DNA of 64,000 bases, from the NCBI GenBank assembly GCA_036245525.1, contig BTPG01000007.1:127276553-127340552 (forward strand), written 5' to 3'. Below, piece after piece: positions 1 through 8,747 of this stretch. Position 1 is the stretch's first letter. Every line of letters begins with the position of its first letter. This DNA is from Semisulcospira habei (taxonomy: Eukaryota; Mollusca; Gastropoda; Semisulcospiridae). The position numbers were made by a program, and so were the translations under genes. Under the pieces are notes generated by a model. That model saw only the letters and a program-made list of their open reading frames with translations. It was not told the origin of the DNA and did not search any database.

Positions 1-194
1 GTCAGGGTCAGGCTTAGTTGTTTGTCTGTCACTTTGATGTGGGTGTGATGGTCCTGATGGTAGTGACACTGGTGCTGTTGATGGTGTGTCAGTTGCATGA
101 GCCTTTTCTGTTTGTGTTTGAAGCTGTAATTTTTTTCTGCTTGTTTCATTCGGCTAATCTTTTTCCTGCCTCAACCCTGCCTGGACTTTTAGCC

Positions 195-722
195 TTAGTC
201 ACAGTTCGAACCTGTGTCAAAACAGGGTCGGGGTTCAGTTGTGTAGTCATCTTGTTCTCGTCCATTTTCTTCTGCAGTAAAATTTATTTTTGAAAAATCG
301 ATGTGACTCCCAGTTACCAGCAATGTTACGACAGGTGCAAGGTAATTTCCAAACTTGTAAAACATGATGCATGCTAATTTGCCAATTGAACTTGAAACAA
401 TAGGATTGCTTTCAAGGTCGTGTGATAGACTGTCACTATCCACAGGTAGAAAGTGACTCACTGCTTTTGTGTATAGGCATACAAGAGATCGACTTAAATC
501 ACATGTCATTAGTGAAGCGATGTGGTTTTCATATTTTGAATGAAGCTTGATTAGTTCATCAGAGATAAGAGATTCAATATCCTCTGTCATGTATTGTTTT
601 CCGAGATAAGTCTTTGATTTGCCTGAGACAATCACAGACAAAAGACGCTGTTTTTTCGAGTCTAAGTCTTTGTTCTCTACAGCATTGATATCATTCAATA
701 GAAGGATTTCATCAGGGTTCAT
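195..722 (-). CDS. Unassigned protein of the virus-like element, 175 aa
   Basis: This ORF of 175 codons begins 41 bp downstream of the ATPase stop codon on the same strand, so the two are collinear. I see no signal peptide, membrane segment or catalytic motif; the N-terminal third is charged and the middle is rich in Leu and Ser. After the stop, another minus-strand frame (about 190 down to 120) still reads a basic stretch containing GRVEAGKRLAE followed by a TGA. The original C-terminus may therefore have been longer and been lost through a frameshift. Function is unknown. Assignment to the element rests on position, spacing and similar AT-rich composition. Confidence 0.5.
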   Translation of the reverse strand: MNPDEILLLNDINAVENKDLDSKKQRLLSVIVSGKSKTYLGKQYMTEDIESLISDELIKLHSKYENHIASLMTCDLSRSLVCLYTKAVSHFLPVDSDSLSHDLESNPIVSSSIGKLACIMFYKFGNYLAPVVTLLVTGSHIDFSKINFTAEENGREQDDYTTEPRPCFDTGSNCD

Positions 723-762
723 TTATATTGTTATTTAAAAAAAACAAAACAAAAAACAAAAA

Positions 763-1409
763 TTAATTTACTAACCCATACCCTGTGGGCTGATCTGTCT
801 TTAAAATAAGCTTTAGATGCTTAGTTGATTTCAGTTTATTTTTTACATCATCACGTTCATGTTTATTTGGTATGACATCATTTTCTCTGAGACAGTCTTC
901 AAAGCTGTCACGATCCTTACAGTAAAACAAACAAAAAAACTTTAACTGTTCTCAAAAATCTTTCAGTACAGCATTATATTTCTGAGTGAGAATCCATACA
1001 CTTATATTTGCATGTCTGCCACTGAAGGCAAGTTCTGCTAATGTGTTTCTCTTTTTGACAATGTCTTTCTCTGCAGAACAGTCATCAACAATAAACAATG
1101 TTGACTGTCCTTCAAATTGCTTGTAAAAATATTGTAGGTAGTCATTCAGTTTCTTTTCAGGGTCAACTATGTATATGTTACTGTCAGTCCAAATAAATAA
1201 ACGGTTGTGATAAGCTTGTTGTGTTTGATTGTAGGACAAAATATTACAATGTTTTCAAAGTGGTGTATGTATCTTGTTTGTAAGAGGTTAAGTACAAATT
1301 CAGTTTTCCCACACCCTGTGGCCCCACAAAATAATCCACAGTGTGGGTCGAGGGTCATTAAGCTACGGTTCATTTTAATACACAATATAATTTTAATATA
1401 TGTGTCCAC
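763..1409 (-). pseudogene. A32/FtsK-like genome-packaging ATPase, broken
   Basis: This looks like the P-loop ATPase that pumps DNA into capsids in Polinton/adintovirus-type elements. The Walker A motif GATGCGKT lies near residue 30. A Walker B-like stretch TLFIVDDC and the sensor-like stretch WILTQKY lie in the next open segment. Two lesions are visible: a frameshift near 1,225-1,240, where two overlapping frames carry the two halves, and an in-frame TGA at 952-954. The TGA could be a CGA-to-TGA change. Downstream of it the same frame continues 62 codons to a TAA at 763-765. Without the lesions the length would be about 215 residues, usual for this family. Its start overlaps the end of the capsid-like gene by about 17 bp, as in compact viral genomes. 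Confidence 0.7.
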
Positions 1410-3074
1410 TCAGTCTACTGTCTTGTATGTTCAGTTGTGCGTCATATATCAGGTACAAATATATATTTATTGCTTCGGCTTTTTCAACCTTCTTTTGTAT
1501 CTGAATTGTTATTCCATCACTGCCGTTCTCAACAGTTCGACCTGACCCATGAAGATAATCGTCATCTGTACTACGAAGGTCTAACCAAAGTGCATATTTG
1601 TTTGTAAGGTATTGTCCTATCCTAACGTCATACAGATGTAGATCTTTACACACAATGTTTGCAGGTTTATCTCTAATCCTTCCACCCGCAAAATACTTTG
1701 TGATCTCATCGTAGTGTTGATAAGGCAGCATTCCAGAAGCATACACTTGATTAGGGTGGCCTTCAATTGTACAGGACAAATGTGTAATCTTAGGATTGTA
1801 GAATTTTTCTGAATCTCTTTTGTATGGACCCACCGGTTCAACAAACAACATAAGAATACCTTTCAGGTGTGTTCAAGTTTATGTTCCACATTGGGTCGCT
1901 TTTGTCTTTGGGTATTAAACTATGTCTAATCACCCTGTCATAATAAATTGGTTGATTGATTGTACATTGCTTAACGTCCCGACAGCAACAAGGCTTTCTC
2001 AGGACGTGCCTGCACTGCTTGTGAAAAAAAAAACTAAACAGAAAATTGAATGTATGTCGCCAGCCGGTCAAATACGTTAAATAAACCTACAACATGGGGC
2101 CCTAAATAAAGCTAAGACCATTTAGCAACACACATCCAATATCAAGAGCTACAGGCAGTGCAGACAGTAGGGAGAGTTTTAAAAAGGCAAATACAGGTGA
2201 ATGGACAAAGGGTAGACAGAAACACATGCCCCAGAATAGAGAGAAAAACCCACCCTGTGGGGCTGACCAGGGTGACCCTGGGAACTAAAAAATACCTAAC
2301 CCCACCCAAGTCCCCCAGGGCAGACCCGGGTGTCATAATAAATTGGAAGTCTTGACTGGTATTGATTTTGAATGAGTCTGGCTAGTTCAGTATGTGTGAC
2401 AATTTCATATTCCAAAGAAATGTTAGAGATCTTATATGTTGCATCTGTGGCAGATGATTTTATAACTTTGGAGTAGTCATTGAAAGTTAGTTCAAAGCTC
2501 AGACGGTCATTCAGTGCCCCTTGATAATAAGGCAAATGAGCTGTTAGGATTTCAAACTCAAGTGGTATGTAAAATCTGGTTCCATATGTTTCTGCTAATA
2601 TAACGTCCTGGGCTGCTGACGTTGATTTATCTCCAGCATTGATTCGAAGTTTACCAACATTATCAGACTGTATGCCTTGATAAATACGGTCTTCTCTTTC
2701 TTCTCTTGTGAGCCAAAGGTCTTTGTAACAGTAGAATACATCGGAGTCATCAAGACTAAACACTTCCTGTCCTTCAAGTTTTACTTTAATAGTTCTAACA
2801 ATTGCTCTGCCAAGATTGTTAACTAGTGTTCTGTTTACATCTGTGTCTGATGATAGTTCAATATAAATGCTAGGCGTGCAGTGCCAGGAACAATAACGTC
2901 ACTGGGACCTAGGTTTGGAAACTTAACTGTAAGTGTTTGGTTCTGGTCTATGGTACTTGGATTGTTTGTGATGACGATTGATTGTCTTATGCCCTTAACA
3001 CCAAGAGGCTCACGTAGTTTTCTGTATGGGTCTAACTTTGATCCGTAAGACTGTGTCATTTTTATTATGCACAA
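1393..3074 (-). pseudogene. Probable major capsid protein of the virus-like element, interrupted
   Basis: Four open segments on the minus strand (3,074-2,835; 2,763-2,347; about 1,951-1,860; 1,851-1,393) read as one long protein of roughly 420-430 residues. Conserved-looking stretches include NPSTIDQNQTL, FPNLGPSDVIVPGTARLAF and, near the end, WLDLRSTDD and LIYDAQLNIQD. Size, position beside the packaging ATPase and the beta-rich composition suggest the double jelly-roll major capsid protein of Polinton-like viruses. That is an inference, since I could not align it. Breaks are frameshifts near 2,870 and 1,855 and a 379-bp insertion at 1,952-2,330 flanked by a 16-bp target duplication. The start is 25 bp from the divergent plus-strand gene. 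Confidence 0.5.
1952..2330 (-). mobile_element. Short retroposon inserted in the capsid-like gene
   Basis: The 16 bases tgtcataataaattgg occur at 1,936-1,951 and again at 2,331-2,346, and the capsid reading frame joins exactly across them. The intervening 379 bp therefore inserted by target-primed retroposition. On the minus strand it ends with 'gtcgggacgttaagcaatgtaca' followed by an ATTG-repeat tail, a 3' end style common to mollusc LINE/SINE families. I see no tRNA-like head or ORF, so it may be a 5'-truncated LINE end. Confidence 0.8.
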
Positions 3075-3099
3075 TAAAAAATAATAAATTAATAAAACA
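3075..3099. promoter_or_regulatory. 25-bp divergent promoter region
   Basis: Only 25 A/T-rich bases separate the start codons of the minus-strand capsid-like gene and the plus-strand 414-residue gene. It must hold both core promoters or a shared one, unless promoter elements lie inside the coding regions. No canonical TATA box is clear. Confidence 0.4.
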
Positions 3100-4344
3100 A
3101 TGGCAGCGGGAGGATTTAATCATGAAGATTTTGAAATGGATGACACGTATGATTTTGGTAATACAACAGATATGACAGATATGGCAGATATGACTGGTAC
3201 AAGAAATATTTACAGTTTACGTCACGAACTTTTAGAAACCAAAGTGAACTCATTTTATGATCATGTTGGTGGCCGCCCAGACAACGTAGATCCTAATCAG
3301 TTTGAACTTGATGGCAAGGGTCATTTATATTTAAATACTGTTGACAAAGGAAAAGTACTATTGACTAACAAAAAAGACCCTAGTAGGTTTAGGGCTTTAA
3401 GTACAATAAAAAATGAAGGTGGTGTTGGTGCCTTGCGTCAACTTGGAATTGGTGGGTCTCCTGTCACGCCTAGACTGGTTAGTGTTCTTCACAACACGCA
3501 AACAAAGTTGCCAACAGGGCAACAAATTGAAATGGCACCAGTAACAAGCCTACCAGAAATAGCAAACACTGTGATACAAGAAACCTCATTTACTGAAGGA
3601 CAAATAAATGACGCTTTGAAAACAATAGATGATCCACCTTTGTCAATGAGAGAGATTATAGGGTTGGATAAATCACTGCAGACAATAAGAGGTGAGATGG
3701 TAAACAATGTTGCCAAACTAGGTGAGCTTGATAAACACATAGAACGTGAAAAAGAAAAACTGGCTACAGCAGACACAGAAATGAAAGAAAGAATACAACA
3801 CAGATTAAATGATTTGCAGATAGAAAGATCAGGAAGGTTAGAAACAATTAGTATTGGAAGACAAAAACTGAAATCACAGGTCAACAGAATTAGAGAAACT
3901 ATTCAGAAAATACTTCACGAAGACACTACTCTGGCTGAGAGATTGAAAACACTTTTCAGAGAGCAGGGTATCACTATTGCTAGTTTAATTACTGCTCTTG
4001 GATTTATTATCAGTACTGTTGTGTTAGCTGTCTCTGGTGCTGGGGGCGGTGGAGGTAGCAGTCCAACACCGCCAGCCCCGGCACCACCAGGCCCCCCACC
4101 TCCAACAGACCCAAAAGATTTACAGTCGTGGGTAAAGAAACAACTGTCTCACATATCAGACTTGCTTAAGAAATTGGCTGTGAAAGCAATGGATGCTTTG
4201 CCTGGCATAATTGGCACAGTTGTCAGTTGGCTGATTAGTACAGTGGCAAAGGTAGTTGGGTTTATTGCTGAACATGTTTGGGTCTTTTTGGTTACAGTAG
4301 TAGGGTTGATGGTGGGTTATTTAATGAAACAGATAAAGAAGTAA
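3100..4344 (+). CDS. Virus-like element membrane/coiled-coil protein, 414 aa, intact
   Basis: This intact ORF has an acidic, methionine-rich N-terminus (about residues 10-35), a globular middle, and a charged region predicted as coiled coil (about 185-290). A hydrophobic segment follows (about 292-320, running into a Gly-rich stretch), then a proline-rich linker (about 325-345) and a second hydrophobic region up to the end (about 360-410). The layout fits a structural or membrane-associated virion protein. Function is inferred from context only. The start is the first ATG after the divergent promoter. The last 24 bp overlap tail-to-tail with the stop end of the minus-strand gene. No lesion is visible, which sets it apart from its broken neighbours. 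Confidence 0.7.
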   Translation: MAAGGFNHEDFEMDDTYDFGNTTDMTDMADMTGTRNIYSLRHELLETKVNSFYDHVGGRPDNVDPNQFELDGKGHLYLNTVDKGKVLLTNKKDPSRFRALSTIKNEGGVGALRQLGIGGSPVTPRLVSVLHNTQTKLPTGQQIEMAPVTSLPEIANTVIQETSFTEGQINDALKTIDDPPLSMREIIGLDKSLQTIRGEMVNNVAKLGELDKHIEREKEKLATADTEMKERIQHRLNDLQIERSGRLETISIGRQKLKSQVNRIRETIQKILHEDTTLAERLKTLFREQGITIASLITALGFIISTVVLAVSGAGGGGGSSPTPPAPAPPGPPPPTDPKDLQSWVKKQLSHISDLLKKLAVKAMDALPGIIGTVVSWLISTVAKVVGFIAEHVWVFLVTVVGLMVGYLMKQIKK

Positions 4345-5565
4345 AACCCCTAATCCTGTTAGACCTATTACCAATGCAGTTCTTTCTGACTCATGTGTGT
4401 CAGGGGTTGACTGTACTGGTTGTATGAGTGCCGGTGTTGGGGCCTGGGCCGGGGCCGGGGGTGTTACCATCTGTAATGGTTTTAACAACTGTACGTGTGT
4501 GGTTGTGGCCCCCAAGTTTACAGATTGATTGAGTCCTAATTTCTGACCAACACCTGTAACAATGATTTCATTATTATAATTTGTTATTGTACCCATTTGG
4601 AGTTGAAGGTCAGATGGTAACATGTATAACCCTATGCCAACTACAAAGTCAACTTTTGATCTGGCATACTTGAGTACGTCTTGGTAGCGTTGTATGCTTG
4701 ATGGGAGATCTACTGTTGAATTAATTGAATCTTCCAGGTTTGCGAGAAATTGTTTTTGTGCTTCAAATTTGCCACTTCCATTCAAAATATTTGATTTTGT
4801 TAGTGATTGTGCTCCTTGTATACACCAGACATATGTTCTGATAGACTCATTGACGCGCTCGACTCCTGCTTAAGTAAACCCGTCAGTTTTATCTAAAATA
4901 AATGTGGTCCAGGCGTTAGACTGTTTCTGCTCTATTGATCCTAACCAGACTTCAGATTTAGATGAGAATGAAGTGTAACCAGGGTAATAATCTTGTGGGT
5001 ATTGTCTGTGACTCATAGCATAATACAATGTGCCCATACCATTGTGATCATCAAGTTTTTGTGTGAAGTCATACTTTGTACTGATGTTAAATTCATTACA
5101 GATGCATTCAAATGCTTTCATATCCATGGGGTTATTAAACCTGTTGAAACTGGATTTAGTTGGTAGTGGGGTATGCAGTTCTGACAGTATACGTCTAAGC
5201 TGGTAATAAACATGGAAACGATAGACAGACTTAATTAGTTTGTTTGAGTGATTCAAGTGGTCTGTAAAAGAAACCCCACAGCCAGTAGTTGAACACAGTA
5301 TAGCAAAGTTAAGTTGGTTTTGAAACATCTGTAGTGGACTTGAGGACCACTTTCTTGCAGTAGCATCATCTGTTATTGGAGGGTTTAGGTAATGGTCAAA
5401 CGGATTTGGTACTTTGACTTGAAATAGATCTTGTTCACTTACAGCTATGTCGAGCTGATTTAGTTGAATTATTTTCTGTTCATAAGTAGGTGCAACATTA
5501 TATTTGGCATCTATATTAAATTGAAATGTGTTTGTTGTGGTAATGGTTGGTGATTTAAATTCCAT
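4321..5565 (-). pseudogene. Virus-like element structural protein candidate with one in-frame stop
   Basis: Two minus-strand ORFs, 5,565-4,870 (231 codons) and 4,869-4,321, lie in exactly the same frame and are separated by one TAA at 4,870-4,872. The downstream part has no ATG near its beginning, and its sequence continues smoothly after the stop. I read it as one gene of about 414 codons with a nonsense mutation. The N-terminal part has many aromatic and Asn residues. The C-terminal part has a Pro/Ala-rich linker and a final hydrophobic segment with LVIGLTGLGVLLLYLF near residue 400, consistent with a membrane anchor. Alternatively, the stop is natural and two products are made. Function is unknown; a minor capsid or membrane role is plausible. 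Confidence 0.55.
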
Positions 5566-5589
5566 CCTTTTTTATATGAGATAATAAAA
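5566..5589. promoter_or_regulatory. 24-bp divergent promoter region
   Basis: The start codons of the minus-strand gene (5,565) and the plus-strand gene (5,590) are 24 bp apart. The spacer contains tttttatatgag, a TATA-like element. This is the second divergent pair in the element with almost identical spacing. Confidence 0.4.
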
Positions 5590-6322
5590 ATGTTTATTAC
5601 CTTAACAAATCTTGACACAAGCAAACCAGTGTGGTTAACTAATGGGATTGATAATCGTGATGGTAACAAGACTGTAGCTATCCATGAAATGTTCTATACA
5701 GTAAAATGGTTTAATGTTACAAATGATACAGATTATTATATAGATGGATCTTTTATTGCTAATTTAAAGAGAGTTAATGTTTTACGAGCTGGGTATTATG
5801 ACTTTTGTACTTTAGCTGAATGGCTACAAAATGAATTTAAAATTAAAGCAACTTTAAATCCAGCTAACTTACTTGTTACATTAGATTTTCCAAAAGATAC
5901 TGAGTATTCATTATCATTAAGTGTTATAAAATTACTTGGGTTTATGGGTAATGTAACTTCTTTTCCAGCTGAAGATTGGACAAAATGGTTAAGTCCAGAC
6001 AGGCAACTACTACTAAAACCAAAAAAAAGAAAAAATAATTAGAAGATATCCTGTTCATTTGTCAGTACACACAGTGCTAAATGTTTATTTGAAAGAACTA
6101 AACACAACTGAGAATGTTCACAATGGAAAGCCTTCAACTTTGTTGAGATGCTTACCAACTGGAACTGCTCCGTATTGTGAAAGTGTGGTTGCTAGATTTC
6201 CTAATTTACAGTTTAAGAAATTAGGTTCTAGTTTCTTTGAGTCACTGTGTATATCTGTAACTAATCAGGATGACAAACCAGTTGTTATGCATGATTTTAG
6301 TGTTGTGTTAGAAGTTAAATAA
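5590..6322 (+). pseudogene. Virus-like element protein of about 240 aa, frameshifted at an A-rich run
   Basis: The segment 5,590-6,042 encodes 150 residues and the segment 6,059-6,322 continues in another frame with matching composition and no credible new start. The switch is near 6,015-6,045, where homopolymeric A runs end the first frame in KPKKRKNN. A one-base slip in the run would join the two. The protein has many aromatic residues and short beta-like stretches, suggesting a small capsid or penton-type component, but no motif proves it. The gene is followed 22 bp later by the next start, typical of this compact element. Confidence 0.5.
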
Positions 6323-6343
6323 TTTTATTTTTGTTTATAAAAA

Positions 6344-7222
6344 ATGAGTGGTGGTCCAAAGCGAACAATCATACCAACTGCGTGTCCGGTAACAGAGTTA
6401 AAAGAGTTGGCTGATGTACAGGATTTTGAGAAGGAGGGAGAGGTAGGGGAAGTGTATGGTTTTGAACTTGATTCGTCTGGTATGTACAAAAGAAAAGTAA
6501 TTGATGACATGAAAGAAGGAACAGAGAAACCGATTCCTAAACTTGGTCAGCTGTGTGATGTTACTGTACCTACTCTGCCTGTAAATAATGTGCCCTACAA
6601 CTTAATACATGTAGCTAATAAGTGGGTTGTTTCACCTGTGCCTGTTCCACCACCCACAATTGACTGGGACATAAAGTTGGAATTTATTAGTCCTTATGTA
6701 TACACTGATGACAAAGGCGCCTTAGTGTTTAGGAAAGTTGTTAACTCTGGGCCGCTTATTGTAAGTCTTGTTCCAAGTTTTGCCCCAGACAACAATAGCA
6801 GAGATAAACTGAAAGTTGAAAATTATGAGAAACGACGGTATCTTCTTACAACTAGAAAGGGTAGATCAGATACTTCTGTTGTGTTTATGCCAGCAAGCTT
6901 AGTCGTGGCTAGAGAAGCGACAATAGTATTTGAAATTATCATGAAATCTGTAACTTCTGCAAAAGAGGCAAATATTGCACAGGGAATAAAACTTACATGG
7001 GATGATACAGTATCAGAATCATCAAAGGTCTTTATTGCTATTACAAAAAATGTTGATGTTATTAATGTTTCGAGCAGTATTCCCGCTGTCAAGGTGGTGG
7101 TCGACAAAACAACTTTTGTTCGTCTAAGTTACATAAACCTTGAACACATTGATCTTGTTGCATTTTATTATGCTAGCAAATTGTATACTTTTGAAGAGTT
7201 GCAAAATGTAATTGATGATTAA
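6344..7222 (+). CDS. Unassigned protein of the virus-like element, 292 aa, intact
   Basis: This is an intact 292-codon ORF with no signal peptide, membrane segment or recognised catalytic motif. The first 70 residues are charged, followed by a Pro-rich hinge (PVPVPPPTIDWD, near residue 105) and a beta-rich C-terminal domain with many Val and Ile. It sits in a collinear plus-strand run (5,590, 6,344, 7,252) with gaps of 21-29 bp. The stop codon is embedded in TAAATAAAA, which supplies a polyadenylation signal. A structural role is a guess from position. Confidence 0.6.
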   Translation: MSGGPKRTIIPTACPVTELKELADVQDFEKEGEVGEVYGFELDSSGMYKRKVIDDMKEGTEKPIPKLGQLCDVTVPTLPVNNVPYNLIHVANKWVVSPVPVPPPTIDWDIKLEFISPYVYTDDKGALVFRKVVNSGPLIVSLVPSFAPDNNSRDKLKVENYEKRRYLLTTRKGRSDTSVVFMPASLVVAREATIVFEIIMKSVTSAKEANIAQGIKLTWDDTVSESSKVFIAITKNVDVINVSSSIPAVKVVVDKTTFVRLSYINLEHIDLVAFYYASKLYTFEELQNVIDD

Positions 7223-7251
7223 ATAAAAAAATATTTGTCAATAAAAAAAAT
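7219..7251 (+). promoter_or_regulatory. AATAAA signals overlapping and following a stop codon
   Basis: The stop of the 292-residue gene forms TAAATAAAAAAA, and a second AATAAA follows about 20 bp later, directly before the next start codon. The next gene shows the same design: its stop at 7,945-7,947 lies inside AAATAAAAA. This implies polyadenylated transcripts ending at gene boundaries with no spare sequence. Confidence 0.45.
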
Positions 7252-7947
7252 ATGGTAAAATTTTATCCAATACTACCGACGCTTGAGCCGACTGAATCAA
7301 TTGCGACGACTAAAACAATGCTTGCACCTGATCCGCATGTGACAGCTGTGCCAATTGCATCAGATAAAACATTACAGGCAGATGCATTTCGTTTAATGAA
7401 TATTACAGAAGCAATTAAATATTTGGAAAGTGAAGAGGCGAGGTACTCCAGATGTAAGAGACGGTATCAGACCGTTTTTAATTCTGTTCAAAACACTTCT
7501 ATGGCTATTGGTGCAGTTTCAGCTGGTTGTTCTGTGGGGGGTATTGTTCTGTTTGCCACGGGAATTGGAAGTTTGGCTGGAATAGCAGTTGAGGGTGTTA
7601 GCGTTGCTACATGCCTGGCTTGCTTTGGTTTGGAAGCCTTGAACAAGAGGTTTCACACGAAATTACAGAAACATGAAGTGTTGAGTACGCTTGCTGGTGC
7701 AAATCTGAGCAGTATGAAACTTATTATCAGTAAGGCATTGAATGATAATTTAATTGATGACGAAGAATTTAAGCGAGTCCAGGATGATTTAAATAATTAC
7801 AAAAAACAGAAGTCTGAAATACAAAATAAGATGCGTAGTCAATCTCCTGTGAATGTTGAAGAGCTAAAAGCCAGTTTTTTAGAGATGGGAAAACAGATCG
7901 GTGTTCAGGAAACCACAGAAAAACTACACAATCTTTTAAACAAATAA
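7252..7947 (+). CDS. Virus-like element membrane/coiled-coil protein, 231 aa, intact
   Basis: This is an intact 231-codon ORF with a Pro/Thr-rich N-terminus, a charged helix (about 50-75) and a hydrophobic Gly/Ala-rich double segment (about 85-130, containing AIGAVSAGC and FATGIGSLAG) that could form a helical hairpin in a membrane. A charged coiled-coil tail runs from about 170 to 231. The pattern resembles membrane-active virion proteins, but no family is assigned. The last codons before the stop are CTT TTA AAC AAA TAA, so the classical slippery heptamer T_TTA_AAC lies in the zero frame at 7,935-7,941. The -1 frame stays open to 8,069 (see the separate entry). Confidence 0.6.
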   Translation: MVKFYPILPTLEPTESIATTKTMLAPDPHVTAVPIASDKTLQADAFRLMNITEAIKYLESEEARYSRCKRRYQTVFNSVQNTSMAIGAVSAGCSVGGIVLFATGIGSLAGIAVEGVSVATCLACFGLEALNKRFHTKLQKHEVLSTLAGANLSSMKLIISKALNDNLIDDEEFKRVQDDLNNYKKQKSEIQNKMRSQSPVNVEELKASFLEMGKQIGVQETTEKLHNLLNK

Positions 7948-8069
7948 AAATCAGATTTGGTAATCAATCAATATTTTTGTCATATGCTTCGCAGAGAGAT
8001 GACACGTCATTTACACCACTTGTGCCTGATTATTTAACCCCATCTGCACCACCGCCAGAGTACTACTGA
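7935..8069 (+). other. Possible -1 frameshift extension with PSAP/PPEY late-domain-like end
   Basis: After the T_TTA_AAC heptamer at 7,935-7,941 the -1 frame is open for 42 codons and ends with PSAPPPEYY and a TGA at 8,067-8,069. It overlaps a P(S/T)AP motif with a PPxY motif, the two best-known ESCRT-recruiting late-domain types. There is no ATG in this frame just upstream, so it would need frameshifting or would be a decayed C-terminus of the preceding gene. I see no strong stem-loop or pseudoknot after the heptamer. Confidence 0.4.
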
Positions 8070-8145
8070 GAAAAAAAAGTGTTTTTTTTTTTGTCCTTGT
8101 ATCTTGACAAATCTGTCTCAGTATCTTGGGACTTGAGTCAAGTTG

Positions 8146-8214
8146 TTGTAAGAACTTAGGGTAAGTACTTGTAAGAACTTAGGGTAAGTACTTGTAAGAA
8201 CTTAGGGTAAGTAA
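8146..8214 (+). repeat. Three tandem 23-bp repeats
   Basis: The unit ttgtaagaacttagggtaag plus tac occurs three times head to tail at 8,146, 8,169 and 8,192, identical except for the last base of the third copy. It lies about 80 bp after the last open frame of the virus-like element. It could be part of its terminal region. Confidence 0.9.
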
Positions 8215-8357
8215 TTAATAAGTTCTTATGGCAACACACTTAAAGGTTACCTCTGCAGGTTCCTAAAAGTTAGTTGCAACTTGTTAATAAGTATTAAGTT
8301 TCACTTGGCATCACTTGATCAGGTAAATGATTAGGTATTGTCAGAGACAATAGTTAT

Positions 8358-8565
8358 AGAGAGAGACAATAGGAGACCCGTAAGATAATTAGATCAATAA
8401 AGCCACATCAGTCATGCTCGTCAGTTTTTTAAAATCAAAGGGTTGTTTGGGTAATAACGGGGGCGTAAAGGGGTCAAAAATTTTATTATTAAAAATGACG
8501 TAATTTAATGACTGATGTGGCTTTATTGAATTCATTGTCTTACGGGTCTCCTATTGTCTCTCTCT
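8358..8565. repeat. Foldback element, 58-bp arms around a 92-bp loop
   Basis: Left arm 8,358-8,415 and right arm 8,508-8,565 are inverted copies with about seven mismatches, all near the middle (taattagat against aatgaattc). The outer ends read agagagagacaataggagac. This is a MITE-like hairpin or part of the element's terminus; the target duplication is unclear. Confidence 0.8.
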
Positions 8566-8590
8566 AGAGAACGTCTTTTTGGCGCCAAAC

Positions 8591-8593
<3 letters not shown>

Positions 8594-8624
<31 letters not shown>

Positions 8625-8659
8625 TAAGTGTGTGTGTGTGTGTGTCTGTGTGTGTGTGT

Positions 8660-8744
<85 letters not shown>
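8594..8744 (+). repeat. (TG)n microsatellite
   Basis: About 150 bp of nearly pure TG with a few interruptions, starting 29 bp after the foldback element. Confidence 0.95.

Positions 8745-8747
<3 letters not shown>

Noticed and set aside
3489..3884. 131-codon minus-strand frame inside the 414-residue gene
   Set aside because: Shadow of the real plus-strand gene, with Cys/Ser-rich composition and no motif.
1..8100. Bacterial or phage contamination as the source of the virus-like genes
   Set aside because: A retroposon with an animal-type tail is inserted in the capsid-like gene, and the flank runs into microsatellites typical of the rest of the window, so it is integrated in the animal genome.
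8146..8214. CRISPR-like array
   Set aside because: Three direct repeats with no spacers in a eukaryotic setting; it is a plain tandem repeat.
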